Assembly: GCA_900548485.1 (NCBI GenBank)
Contig: URKL01000051.1
Coordinates: 1 to 9,661 of the forward strand
DNA: 9,661 nucleotides
From: an uncultured Succinatimonas sp.
Lineage (GTDB): Bacteria; Pseudomonadota; Gammaproteobacteria; Enterobacterales; Succinivibrionaceae
Direction of reading: 5' to 3'
Each line of letters starts with the position of its first letter. Position 1 is the stretch's first letter. Below, piece after piece: positions 1 to 6,248 of the stretch. The position numbers and the translations under genes are program-made. The notes beneath the pieces were generated by a model. The model saw only the letters and a list, made by a program, of their open reading frames with translations, did not search any database and was not told the origin of the DNA.

Positions 1-363
1 GATCCGTTATATAAGAAAGAAAAGAAAGAATGGCTGAAACTTTATATCCCGGCACATGGTCTTAATACTATTTCATCTTTAGTTGATGGTGTTAATGCTG
101 AAGCTGTAGGAGTATTGATTTCAGATGGCCAGGATACTTGCCCCTTTACTGGTAGCATGAATGTATGTACTATTGCAAAAAATATTCATGCTCGTCAACC
201 TAAGCTTAAAATTCATACTATCTTGATTGGCAAAGACGCATCACAGGCATCCTGTATTGCTAAATATACAGGAGGAAAGGTATTTAGCCCTAAAAATGCT
301 TCACAAATTGTTGCGCAATTAAAAGCCGCTGGAGCAAGCGTGCAAAAGGTATGTAAGGAGTAA
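1..363 (+). CDS. vWA-domain protein, C-terminal end (5' truncated by window edge)
   Basis: The frame is open from base 1 to the TAA at 361-363, so 120 codons of a longer gene are visible; its start lies outside the window. The fragment carries the end of a von Willebrand factor A fold. A hydrophobic strand leads into LISDGQDTC, the usual site of the last MIDAS-type aspartate. It is followed by a predicted helix with a second cysteine (VCTIAKNIHAR) and the strand LKIHTILIG, then TGGKVFSPKNASQIVAQL, the normal final helix of the domain. vWA domains bind protein partners, often through a bound metal ion. The cysteines flanking the DG motif are common in exported vWA proteins, which suggests but does not prove a periplasmic location. 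The gene ends 4 bases before the SrfA-like gene, whose ribosome binding site lies in its last codons, so the two are probably translated together. The exact role is unknown. Confidence 0.8.
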   Translation, partial: DPLYKKEKKEWLKLYIPAHGLNTISSLVDGVNAEAVGVLISDGQDTCPFTGSMNVCTIAKNIHARQPKLKIHTILIGKDASQASCIAKYTGGKVFSPKNASQIVAQLKAAGASVQKVCKE

Positions 364-367
364 CTTC

Positions 368-1984
368 ATGCGATCAATAATTTTAAATAGTGGGCCGATG
401 CATAAATATTCCCCTATAGGACAAGATGGGGTTTTGGTATGGAAATCTGCTGAGGCTTTTCGCAATGCTTTAGCAGGTGAGAGACAACTTGGTGAAACGG
501 TTACTCGTTTTTTAGCTATTCCTAAAGCTTCTCAAGGTGGGGAGTATTTGGATTGGTTTATCCCTTTTGATAGTGCTATTGGGCGCGATTATGAAATTAT
601 TCGCTGGTCAAGTGCCACAATTGAAGAAAAAAAGCAGGCTTTAAAAAAGCTTGAGAGCATGTCAAAAAAGCTTTTAAATTATGGTTTAGATTTAAAAGCT
701 ATGGCTTTGACTAGTAATGATAAACTCTTTACCCATTTTATAAATGGTACAAAGGAGAATGAGATCCTTCCGGCTTTACATTTTCCAGATAATGATTGTT
801 TGTTTATTGTTGATGGACAACCCGTAATTACCTTTTGGGGATTTACTAAAAATCGTTTGTCTTTAAAAGGAGCTCCCTTTGAGGCGCTTCACAATGAACT
901 TTACCCTAAAAATAATTTTATGGGCTCTCAAGCACAAACAGCAAAAGCTTCAACAGTGGTTGCTCCGAGCTTTTTTAAAAGACATCTGTGGTGTTTGTTA
1001 ATTCCGCTTTTATTGTTGTTACTATTTTTGCTTTTGTGGTTATTATGGCGTTATTTATATCCACAGGGAATAAATTTAGGTTCTATAAATATTCCTCCTT
1101 ATGAGCAGGCGGTATCTGAAAATAAGGATAACGCACAAAAAACAGCTATAAATTTAAAAGAATTATTGAGTAAAGAAGATTTAAACAATCTTGAAATTAT
1201 TAAAAATCCAGATGGAACTTATCTTGTAAAGGATGGATTGGGGCGTATTTATACAGTCGATGATAAGGTTATTACAGATTTGGCAGATGGAAATCTTGCA
1301 AATATTGTGGAAGGTAAAGCTGAGGATGCTGTTTTTGCTGATAACCCAAATGATGATGTAGTAGATACACAAGTTGGTGACAAGACCCAAGATCTAGCTG
1401 TAGATGACAATGTTAAAGATGCATCAGTAAGTGATAATGCTGAAGACTCAACGGTTGCTGACAATACTGTTGTTGATGCTAATGCACCTTTAGATGCTAA
1501 TTCGCAAGTCACACCTCCGCAAGAGGCTAACTCACAAGTCACGCCTCCGCTTTTATCAGAAGACGGAACTACTGCAAAAAAAGATCCTTTTGCTAATACT
1601 AAACCTTTAAATTTATCTGAAAGTGATATTGCTAAGGGAGCTGTTAATAATTTAGCAGGAACTTGGAGAGTTAAGTCATCAATTGTTAATTCTAGTACTA
1701 ACAAGCCTGTCAACTTGCAATATAGCTTTGATAAAAATGGTAAGGGTAGAGCTGTAATTGAGGAGCAAAATGGTGTGAAGTGCTACTCTGATGTTCAAGG
1801 AAAGATTGTAGATGGGCATTTACAAATTGACAATGAATCTACAGCAGTCTGTAGCGATAAGAGTACTTATCAGATGCCAAAAATTAAATGTAAGGCTGGT
1901 ACAAATAATGATAGCTCTTGTGAAGCGATTTATTCACAAGGACCAAAAGGTGAAGATAAATTTAATATTGAATTACGCCAATAG
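368..1984 (+). CDS. SrfA-family single-pass inner-membrane protein
   Basis: The protein has 538 residues and starts at ATG 368 after AAGGAG at 355-360. The N-terminal domain (about 1-165) is cytoplasmic and opens with a SrfA-like pattern (SGPMHKYSPIGQDG, VWKSAEAFRNAL). It includes the motif LFIVDGQPVITFWGF at 146-159, which I recognise from SrfA proteins. A leucine-rich membrane helix spans about 207-228. Next come an acidic, low-complexity linker (about 310-400) with a tandem ANSQVTPP repeat, and a compact C-terminal domain (about 425-538) beginning LAGTWRVKSSIV and carrying cysteines 472, 495, 508 and 518. A cytoplasmic N-terminus would put the C-terminal domain in the periplasm, where two disulfides could form. 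SrfA is named from the Salmonella srfABC cluster (SsrB-regulated factors); its biochemical function is not established. The family assignment is from recalled sequence patterns and is fairly firm; the function is open. SrfB and SrfC partners are not seen here and could lie upstream. Confidence 0.75.
   Translation: MRSIILNSGPMHKYSPIGQDGVLVWKSAEAFRNALAGERQLGETVTRFLAIPKASQGGEYLDWFIPFDSAIGRDYEIIRWSSATIEEKKQALKKLESMSKKLLNYGLDLKAMALTSNDKLFTHFINGTKENEILPALHFPDNDCLFIVDGQPVITFWGFTKNRLSLKGAPFEALHNELYPKNNFMGSQAQTAKASTVVAPSFFKRHLWCLLIPLLLLLLFLLLWLLWRYLYPQGINLGSINIPPYEQAVSENKDNAQKTAINLKELLSKEDLNNLEIIKNPDGTYLVKDGLGRIYTVDDKVITDLADGNLANIVEGKAEDAVFADNPNDDVVDTQVGDKTQDLAVDDNVKDASVSDNAEDSTVADNTVVDANAPLDANSQVTPPQEANSQVTPPLLSEDGTTAKKDPFANTKPLNLSESDIAKGAVNNLAGTWRVKSSIVNSSTNKPVNLQYSFDKNGKGRAVIEEQNGVKCYSDVQGKIVDGHLQIDNESTAVCSDKSTYQMPKIKCKAGTNNDSSCEAIYSQGPKGEDKFNIELRQ
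1496..1550 (+). repeat. In-frame 30-bp tandem repeat in the SrfA-like linker
   Basis: Two 25-base copies (1496-1520 and 1526-1550) have starts 30 bases apart and differ at only three positions. Both encode ANSQVTPP. They lie in the acidic linker between the membrane helix and the C-terminal domain, where a change in copy number would alter spacer length without breaking the frame. Confidence 0.75.
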
Positions 1985-1996
1985 ATGGAGTTCATT

Positions 1997-2698
1997 ATGT
2001 ATAAGCAAAGTCTAATTGCAGCAACTTTAGCAGTTTTTTTATTTACAGGTTGTGCAACGCAAAATACTGATTATGTTGATCCTTCTTTAAAAAAAAGTGG
2101 AGCTCACTTTTTTTCCAAATCAGGCTTTGGAGCTTGTGCCGTTGGTGCTAGCCTTGGCATTTTGGCTTGTCTAGCTTCTAAATCTGACGATAAGTTTGCC
2201 TGTGCATTATTAGCAGGAGCTGGTGGTTGTGCGATTGCTATGTCTACAAATTATGTATTTGACAATATTAGATCTAAATATGCTGAAACTGAACAGCAAT
2301 TAGATGCAATCTCAGATTTAGTTAAGAAAGATATTGCTGCGGTTTCTGATGTTAAAAAGGCTACAGAGAACTTAATTGAGAACGATAAACGCTCAATTGC
2401 GACTTTAGAAGAACAATATCAAAATAAAAAGAATTCAAAGCGTGCTTTAGATAATAAACTTAAAGAAATTGATGCCAATATTGCATATATAAATGAGAAA
2501 TTAGGTGCGATAGATAAGAAAATTGATTCTTATAATTATGCAAAGTCTAAATACGAGACGCAATCTCTTTCAGAGGGAGAGCAAGAAAAGCTCTTAAAGC
2601 TTGAGGATAATATTGCAAGTTTAAAAGCTGAGCGCGATAGTCTATATGCTCTCTCTGAAACCTATACTTCCCAACGTAATCGTTTAGCACAAGGTTAA
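1997..2698 (+). CDS. Coiled-coil lipoprotein with Cys/Gly-rich hydrophobic segment
   Basis: The family is not recognised. An upstream in-frame ATG exists at 1985. The start at 1997 is preferred because GGAG at 1987-1990 is well placed before it, and because the protein then begins directly with a lipoprotein signal peptide (MYKQSL, a hydrophobic core, then FTGC). Cys19 would be lipidated. Ala at +2 argues against inner-membrane retention under the E. coli rule. Mature residues about 43-87 are hydrophobic and rich in glycine, with cysteines at 47, 58, 69 and 78, and resemble a glycine-zipper membrane segment. From about residue 95 to the C-terminus (233 residues in all) the protein is charged, Lys/Glu/Asn-rich and heptad-like, a likely long coiled coil. 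It follows the SrfA-like gene by 12 bases and precedes another coiled-coil lipoprotein by 5. A structural or tethering role in the same envelope assembly is inferred from context. Confidence 0.75.
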   Translation: MYKQSLIAATLAVFLFTGCATQNTDYVDPSLKKSGAHFFSKSGFGACAVGASLGILACLASKSDDKFACALLAGAGGCAIAMSTNYVFDNIRSKYAETEQQLDAISDLVKKDIAAVSDVKKATENLIENDKRSIATLEEQYQNKKNSKRALDNKLKEIDANIAYINEKLGAIDKKIDSYNYAKSKYETQSLSEGEQEKLLKLEDNIASLKAERDSLYALSETYTSQRNRLAQG

Positions 2699-2703
2699 AA
2701 TAT

Positions 2704-3198
2704 ATGCAAGTAAAGTTATTATCGGTTTTGGCTTTAAGTTTGTCTTTAAGCGCTTGTACCATGACTCCTGAGGAGTGTGATCCTTCTATAAGCGATCCAA
2801 GTCTTTTAGATAAAATGGGGTGTGTATTTTCAGGATCTTATGAACAGCGTATAGAAAATAAAAAAGCTGATATCAAAGAGTTGCGTGTGGAACAGCAACG
2901 ACTTCTTGCGCAAAGTGAACTTTTATTAAATGAAAGCGTAGCTGTACATGGGGACTATACAAAAAAACGTAAGCTTTTAGATGATCTTGAAGTAGAGCTT
3001 TTAGCTATGCAAGAGCGTTTAGATGCAAAGCAAGCTTTAAATTCATCTCTAAAAAACAAATTTGCACAGACTCAAGAACAAATTGCCTCTATGCGACAGA
3101 CTAAAGATGGGGCTTCAATTTTGCAAAAACAACAAGAATATGAAGCTTTAAAGCGTGAGGTTTCTGATTTAAATGAAGCTTTATCAGGAAATATTTGA
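2704..3198 (+). CDS. Small coiled-coil lipoprotein
   Basis: The protein has 164 residues and no recognised family. The N-terminus is a classic lipoprotein signal peptide (MQVKLLSVLALSL, then lipobox LSAC), giving lipidated Cys18 with Thr at +2, consistent with outer-membrane sorting. The mature start is acidic and proline-rich (TPEECDPSISDPS) and carries two further cysteines, one in DKMGCVFSGSYEQR. From about residue 48 to near the end the sequence is a heptad-like coiled coil rich in Glu, Lys, Gln and Leu. Translation probably uses the weak AAGG at 2691-2694, inside the end of the preceding gene, which suggests coupling. It is the last gene of the operon, since a strong terminator begins 14 bases after the stop. 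Pairing with the preceding coiled-coil lipoprotein as a hetero-oligomer is inference only. Confidence 0.75.
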   Translation: MQVKLLSVLALSLSLSACTMTPEECDPSISDPSLLDKMGCVFSGSYEQRIENKKADIKELRVEQQRLLAQSELLLNESVAVHGDYTKKRKLLDDLEVELLAMQERLDAKQALNSSLKNKFAQTQEQIASMRQTKDGASILQKQQEYEALKREVSDLNEALSGNI

Positions 3199-3211
3199 TT
3201 AAAAACTCTAA

Positions 3212-3245
3212 TTAAGCCTGCATATGCAGGCTTAAATCTTTTCTT
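3212..3245 (+). terminator. Intrinsic terminator after the SrfA-like operon
   Basis: A perfect 24-bp inverted repeat at 3212-3235 folds into a 10-bp stem (TTAAGCCTGC) with an ATAT loop. It is followed by a T-rich tract (ATCTTTTCTTT) and preceded by a run of A, so it could work in both directions. It begins 14 bases after the TGA of the second lipoprotein gene. Confidence 0.85.
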
Positions 3246-3278
3246 TAAATCCCACCTAAACTTAAGCTTAAGTCTATT

Positions 3279-3314
3279 TAATTTATTTTTACAACCGTTT
3301 ACAAAAATAAATTA
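3279..3314. promoter_or_regulatory. LacI/GalR-type operator inside a 36-bp dyad
   Basis: On the minus strand, 3289-3304 reads TTGTAAACGGTTGTAA. This differs at one position from the general LacI/GalR/CcpA-type pattern WTGNAANCGNWWNCAW, with the central CG at 3296-3297. The flanks continue the symmetry: 12 bases at 3279-3290 are exactly complementary to 3303-3314, so 15 of 18 base pairs of the 36-bp block are symmetric about the same CG. It lies about 250 bases upstream of the presumed start of transcription. Confidence 0.5.
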
Positions 3315-3412
3315 TTTTTTAGATTCTAAATAATATTTAGTAGCAAAAAATTAAATTTAACTTCATGAAAAACAATTAATTTATAAAAAAATAACAAAAA
3401 TTACAACATATA

Positions 3413-3428
3413 TTGCAAACGATTATAA
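3413..3428 (+). promoter_or_regulatory. LacI/GalR-type operator-like site
   Basis: The 16-mer TTGCAAACGATTATAA differs at one position from WTGNAANCGNWWNCAW and has the same C-to-T deviation as the upstream site. Its centre is 124 bp from the upstream site and 137 bp from the downstream one, a geometry that would permit DNA looping. Confidence 0.45.
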
Positions 3429-3513
3429 AAAAGTGAGCTATATCTGATTTTCTTTATTTTTTTTCTTAAAACCGAGCATAGGTTCACATATTTAAAGAGC
3501 GAAATTTTTTTAT

Positions 3514-3542
3514 TTGGATATATTGACTATTATTTATATAAA
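3514..3542 (+). promoter_or_regulatory. Candidate sigma70 promoter for ytfQ
   Basis: The best -10 candidate is TATAAA at 3537-3542, five of six to consensus. It stands 17 bases after TTGGAT (3514-3519), which matches only the TTG of the -35. This places transcription start near 3549, directly at the operator-like site 3550-3565. A better -35 hexamer, TTGACT at 3523-3528, has no good -10 at a normal distance. Confidence 0.45.
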
Positions 3543-3549
3543 CGTAATG

Positions 3550-3565
3550 ACGTAAACGTTTCATT
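3550..3565. promoter_or_regulatory. Promoter-proximal LacI-family operator
   Basis: The sequence ACGTAAACGTTTCATT has the perfect core palindrome AAACGTTT at 3554-3561 and resembles the PurR/LacI-family 16-mer layout. Its complement AATGAAACGTTTACGT matches WTGNAANCGNWWNCAW with one mismatch. A second, offset inverted repeat (CGTAATGA at 3543-3550 and TCATTACG at 3561-3568) surrounds it. The position just after the -10 candidate is where a bound repressor would block initiation. Confidence 0.6.
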
Positions 3566-3606
3566 ACGGTAATAAGTCTTCAAAACAAAAAAAATAAGGA
3601 GTTGTT

Positions 3607-4596
3607 ATGAAGTTTGTTAAAGCTATGCTAGCAGTCGGTTTAAGTGCAGCTATTGCTGCTTCTGCAATGACTACAGTTCAAGCAAAGCAATTGACCATTG
3701 GTTTCTCTCAGATCGGTGCTGAATCTGAGTGGCGTACAGCTAATACCAATGACGTGAAAGCCGCAGCTGAGAAGCACAATATTAATTTGAAGTTCTCTGA
3801 TGCTCAGCAAAAGCAAGAGAATCAAATTAAGGCTATTCGTACCTTCATCGCTCAAAAAGTTGATTTAATCGGTTTCGTACCGATCGTAGCCACTGGTTGG
3901 GACAATATTTTACGTGAAGCTAAGCGCGCTAAGATCCCTGTATTGGTTATGGACCGTGATTTAACTGTTTCTGATCCTAATTTATATGTTGCTAAGATTG
4001 GTACTGATTCTGTAACTGAAGGTAAGAAAGCTTTTAACTGGATCGATGAGTATTGCTCTAAGAACAATATCAAGCCTCGCAATGGTGGTGATAAGCTCAA
4101 TATTGTTATCTTAGAGGGTACCGTAGGTAGCTCTGCAGCAACAGGTCGTGGCACTGGCTTTAATGAGGCTTTAAGTGCTTCTCCTAATAAGGACAAGTAC
4201 AATATTTTAGCTTCCCAGACAGGTGACTTCACTCGTCAGAAAGGCCAGGAGGTTATGGAGTCCTTCTTAAAGAACTATCGTAATGATATCGATATTTTAT
4301 TTGCCCATAATGATGATATGGCTTTAGGTGCAATTCAGTCTATTGAGGCTGCAGGTTTGAAACCGGCTAAAGATATCGTCATCGTTTCTGTTGATGCTGT
4401 TAAAGGTATCTTCCAGGCTATGATTGATGGCAAGGCTAATGCTACTATCGAGTGCAACCCGTTACAGGGTGAGATCTTCTTTGAGACTGCAGAGAAGATT
4501 ATCAAGGGTGAGGCCGTTCCTAAGAGTGTATTCGTTGAGGAAGGCGTATTCCCGGCTGACACTGCAAAAGAAGTATTCCCTACACGTAAGTACTAA
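3607..4596 (+). CDS. ytfQ: Galactofuranose-type ABC transporter periplasmic binding protein YtfQ
   Basis: The product (329 residues) delivers a furanose sugar from the periplasm to the YtfR-YtfT-YjfF complex; in E. coli YtfQ binds galactofuranose. It starts at ATG 3607 after AAGGAG. The signal peptide covers about residues 1-26, with predicted cleavage after VQA. Features shared with E. coli YtfQ are FSQIGAESEWR (33-43), DAQQKQENQ (65-73), VATGW (94-98), MDRD (115-118), GTVGSSAATGRGTGF (171-185), SQTGDFTRQKGQEVMESF (203-220), AHNDDMALGAIQ (233-244) and SVDAVKGI (261-268). It belongs to the type I periplasmic binding fold (RbsB-like) and has normal full length. It is first in the operon, has its own operator-rich leader and is followed by a hairpin, consistent with production in excess of the membrane parts. 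Arabinofuranose or another furanose remains possible as the true ligand. Confidence 0.92.
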   Translation: MKFVKAMLAVGLSAAIAASAMTTVQAKQLTIGFSQIGAESEWRTANTNDVKAAAEKHNINLKFSDAQQKQENQIKAIRTFIAQKVDLIGFVPIVATGWDNILREAKRAKIPVLVMDRDLTVSDPNLYVAKIGTDSVTEGKKAFNWIDEYCSKNNIKPRNGGDKLNIVILEGTVGSSAATGRGTGFNEALSASPNKDKYNILASQTGDFTRQKGQEVMESFLKNYRNDIDILFAHNDDMALGAIQSIEAAGLKPAKDIVIVSVDAVKGIFQAMIDGKANATIECNPLQGEIFFETAEKIIKGEAVPKSVFVEEGVFPADTAKEVFPTRKY

Positions 4597-4622
4597 TTCA
4601 TAAAACGTACTTAACTTAAAAA

Positions 4623-4651
4623 AGAGGATGCCTTTTTTTCAGGCATCCTTT
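4623..4651 (+). terminator. Hairpin between ytfQ and ytfR (attenuator or RNA stabiliser)
   Basis: The 8-bp stem AGGATGCC/GGCATCCT (4625-4632 with 4642-4649) encloses a T-rich loop and can extend by a G-T and an A-T pair. Only a weak U tract follows (TTAAGATTT), and the strong T run lies in the loop, so read-through is expected. Such a hairpin in a 116-bp gap between a binding-protein gene and its transporter genes commonly reduces downstream expression or protects the upstream transcript end. Confidence 0.65.
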
Positions 4652-4712
4652 AAGATTTATCATAATAAATTCAAATAATTAATTATAATCCTGCACTTTA
4701 GGAGGACTGTTT

Positions 4713-6248
4713 ATGGCCTCAGGTGACAATGACTACATCCTTCAGATGAAACATATTGATATGTTTTTTCCTGGGGTGAAGGCTTTAAAAGACGTCACTT
4801 TTAATCTTAAAAAAGGTGAAATTCACTCGCTTATGGGTGAGAATGGCGCTGGTAAGTCCACGTTAATTAAAGTATTAACCGGCGTATATCATAAAACCGC
4901 AGGCGAGATTACTTATGACAATCAAGTAATAAACCCACAAACCCCGCTTGAAAGTCAGAATATGGGTATCTCCACTGTTTATCAGGAGGTAAACCTTTGC
5001 GCTAATTTAACCGTTGCTGAAAATATTTATATCGGTCGTGAACCTCGTGGAGCTTTTGGTCGTATTGATTGGGCTACCATGTCAAAAAATGCTGCTAAAC
5101 TTTTACACGATAGTCTGAATATTGATATTGACGTTAATAAGGAACTGAATTTCTACCCTGTAGCAATGCAACAGATGATCGCTATTGCACGTGCTATTGA
5201 TACTAAGTGCAAAATTTTAATCTTAGACGAACCAACCTCATCACTTTCAGATAAGGAAACAGAAAGTCTCTTTAAGATCATGCGTTCTTTAAAAGAACAG
5301 GGAATTTCGATTATCTTTATTTCCCACTTCTTAGAGCAGATTTATACCATTTGTGATCGTATTACTATTTTACGTGATGGCTGTTACGTAGGTGAATATG
5401 AGATTGCCAATTTAGAACGTATCTCTTTAATTTCTAAGATGATGGGTAAGGAAATTAAAGAAGGTCAAATTGAGAGCGATGTTGATAAATCTAAGCGCTC
5501 TGACGAAGTCTTTATTGAAACAGAAAATGTAACAGTGCCTGGTAAGGTAAAAGACCTCTCTATGAATATTCATAAAGGAGAGGTTATAGGTTTAGCCGGT
5601 CTTTTAGGTTCAGGAAGAACCGAGATTGCTGAGACTTTGTTTGGCATTATGCATAAATCATCAGGTACGATCAAAATTGACGGTACCACAATCTCCGTAA
5701 AATCTCCTATGGATATGATGAAGCAGCGTATCGCTTTTTGTCCTGAGGATAGAAAACTTACAGGTATTATTGGTGATTTGTCTGTACGTGAAAATATTAT
5801 TCTCGCCATGCAAGCTAAGAAAGGCATGTTCACGCATATTCCTAGATCTAAACAAAATGAACTTGCTGACTACTATATAGATTTATTGCGCATAAAAGTT
5901 TCTGATAGAGAACAACTTATCAAGAATCTTTCCGGTGGTAATCAGCAAAAAGTAATTATTGCCAGATGGCTTGCCACAGAGCCTTCTCTTTTGATTTTAG
6001 ATGAACCTACTCGAGGCATCGATGTCGGTACTAAGAGTGAAATTGAAGCTTTATCTGTAAGCTTAGCTAAAGAAAAGGGCATGTCCGTTGTCTTTATCTC
6101 AGGTGAGATGGGAGAGATGGTACGTACCTGTTCAAGAGTGCTGGTGATCCGTGATCATGAAAAGATTACCGAGCTTAACGATGATGAAATTACAACTGCG
6201 CATATTATGCAAGCTATAGCAGGAGATTATCGTGGACAACGTGCTTAA
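4713..6248 (+). CDS. ytfR: Galactofuranose-type ABC transporter ATPase YtfR (duplicated nucleotide-binding domains)
   Basis: The product (511 residues) is the fused double ATPase powering sugar import at the cytoplasmic face. ATG 4713 follows AGGAGG at 4700-4705. Domain 1 has Walker A GENGAGKST (42-50), a Q-loop in VYQEVN (89-94), a degenerate signature (PVAMQQMIAIARAI, 149-162), Walker B ILILDEP (168-174) and the switch histidine in FISHF. Domain 2 has the degenerate Walker A LLGSGRTE (about 297-304), signature LSGGNQQ (406-412) and Walker B with D430-E431 followed by PTRGIDVG. This asymmetry, with one site canonical and the other degenerate, is normal for the RbsA/AraG/MglA/YtfR group. FFPGVKAL and FCPEDRK agree closely with E. 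coli YtfR. The 3' end overlaps ytfT by 17 bases. Confidence 0.93.
   Translation: MASGDNDYILQMKHIDMFFPGVKALKDVTFNLKKGEIHSLMGENGAGKSTLIKVLTGVYHKTAGEITYDNQVINPQTPLESQNMGISTVYQEVNLCANLTVAENIYIGREPRGAFGRIDWATMSKNAAKLLHDSLNIDIDVNKELNFYPVAMQQMIAIARAIDTKCKILILDEPTSSLSDKETESLFKIMRSLKEQGISIIFISHFLEQIYTICDRITILRDGCYVGEYEIANLERISLISKMMGKEIKEGQIESDVDKSKRSDEVFIETENVTVPGKVKDLSMNIHKGEVIGLAGLLGSGRTEIAETLFGIMHKSSGTIKIDGTTISVKSPMDMMKQRIAFCPEDRKLTGIIGDLSVRENIILAMQAKKGMFTHIPRSKQNELADYYIDLLRIKVSDREQLIKNLSGGNQQKVIIARWLATEPSLLILDEPTRGIDVGTKSEIEALSVSLAKEKGMSVVFISGEMGEMVRTCSRVLVIRDHEKITELNDDEITTAHIMQAIAGDYRGQRA

Larger units (their letters stand above)
3246..3606 (+). promoter_or_regulatory. Regulatory leader of the ytfQRT-yjfF operon
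   Basis: This non-coding stretch is very AT-rich and contains no credible gene. It holds a 14-bp perfect palindrome at 3260-3273 (ACTTAAGCTTAAGT), three LacI/GalR-type operator-like sites listed separately, and a candidate sigma70 promoter near 3514-3542. It ends in a good ribosome binding site, AAGGAG at 3596-3601, five bases before the ytfQ start. An A/T-tract block just upstream of the promoter (about 3501-3513) could act as an UP element. The length and the number of operator-like sites indicate a sugar-responsive, repressible operon. Confidence 0.65.

Noticed and set aside
115..363. Short gene starting at TTG 115
   Set aside because: The frame is open all the way to base 1 with vWA-like sequence, so this is an internal codon of a gene truncated by the window edge.
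1249..1713. 154-codon open frame on the minus strand opposite the SrfA-like gene
   Set aside because: It is Ser/Thr/Ala-rich low-complexity sequence produced by the complement of the acidic linker; it has no ribosome binding site or family resemblance and lies inside a well-supported gene.
1985..1996. ATG 1985 as start of the first lipoprotein
   Set aside because: It would add four residues before the signal peptide and leave the GGAG at 1987-1990 inside the gene; ATG 1997 is correctly spaced from that site.
3432..3447. CRP-like site AGTGAGCTATATCTGA
   Set aside because: It matches 7 of 10 core positions of TGTGA-N6-TCACA, with the right half poor, and lies about 109 bases before the presumed transcription start; too weak to annotate.
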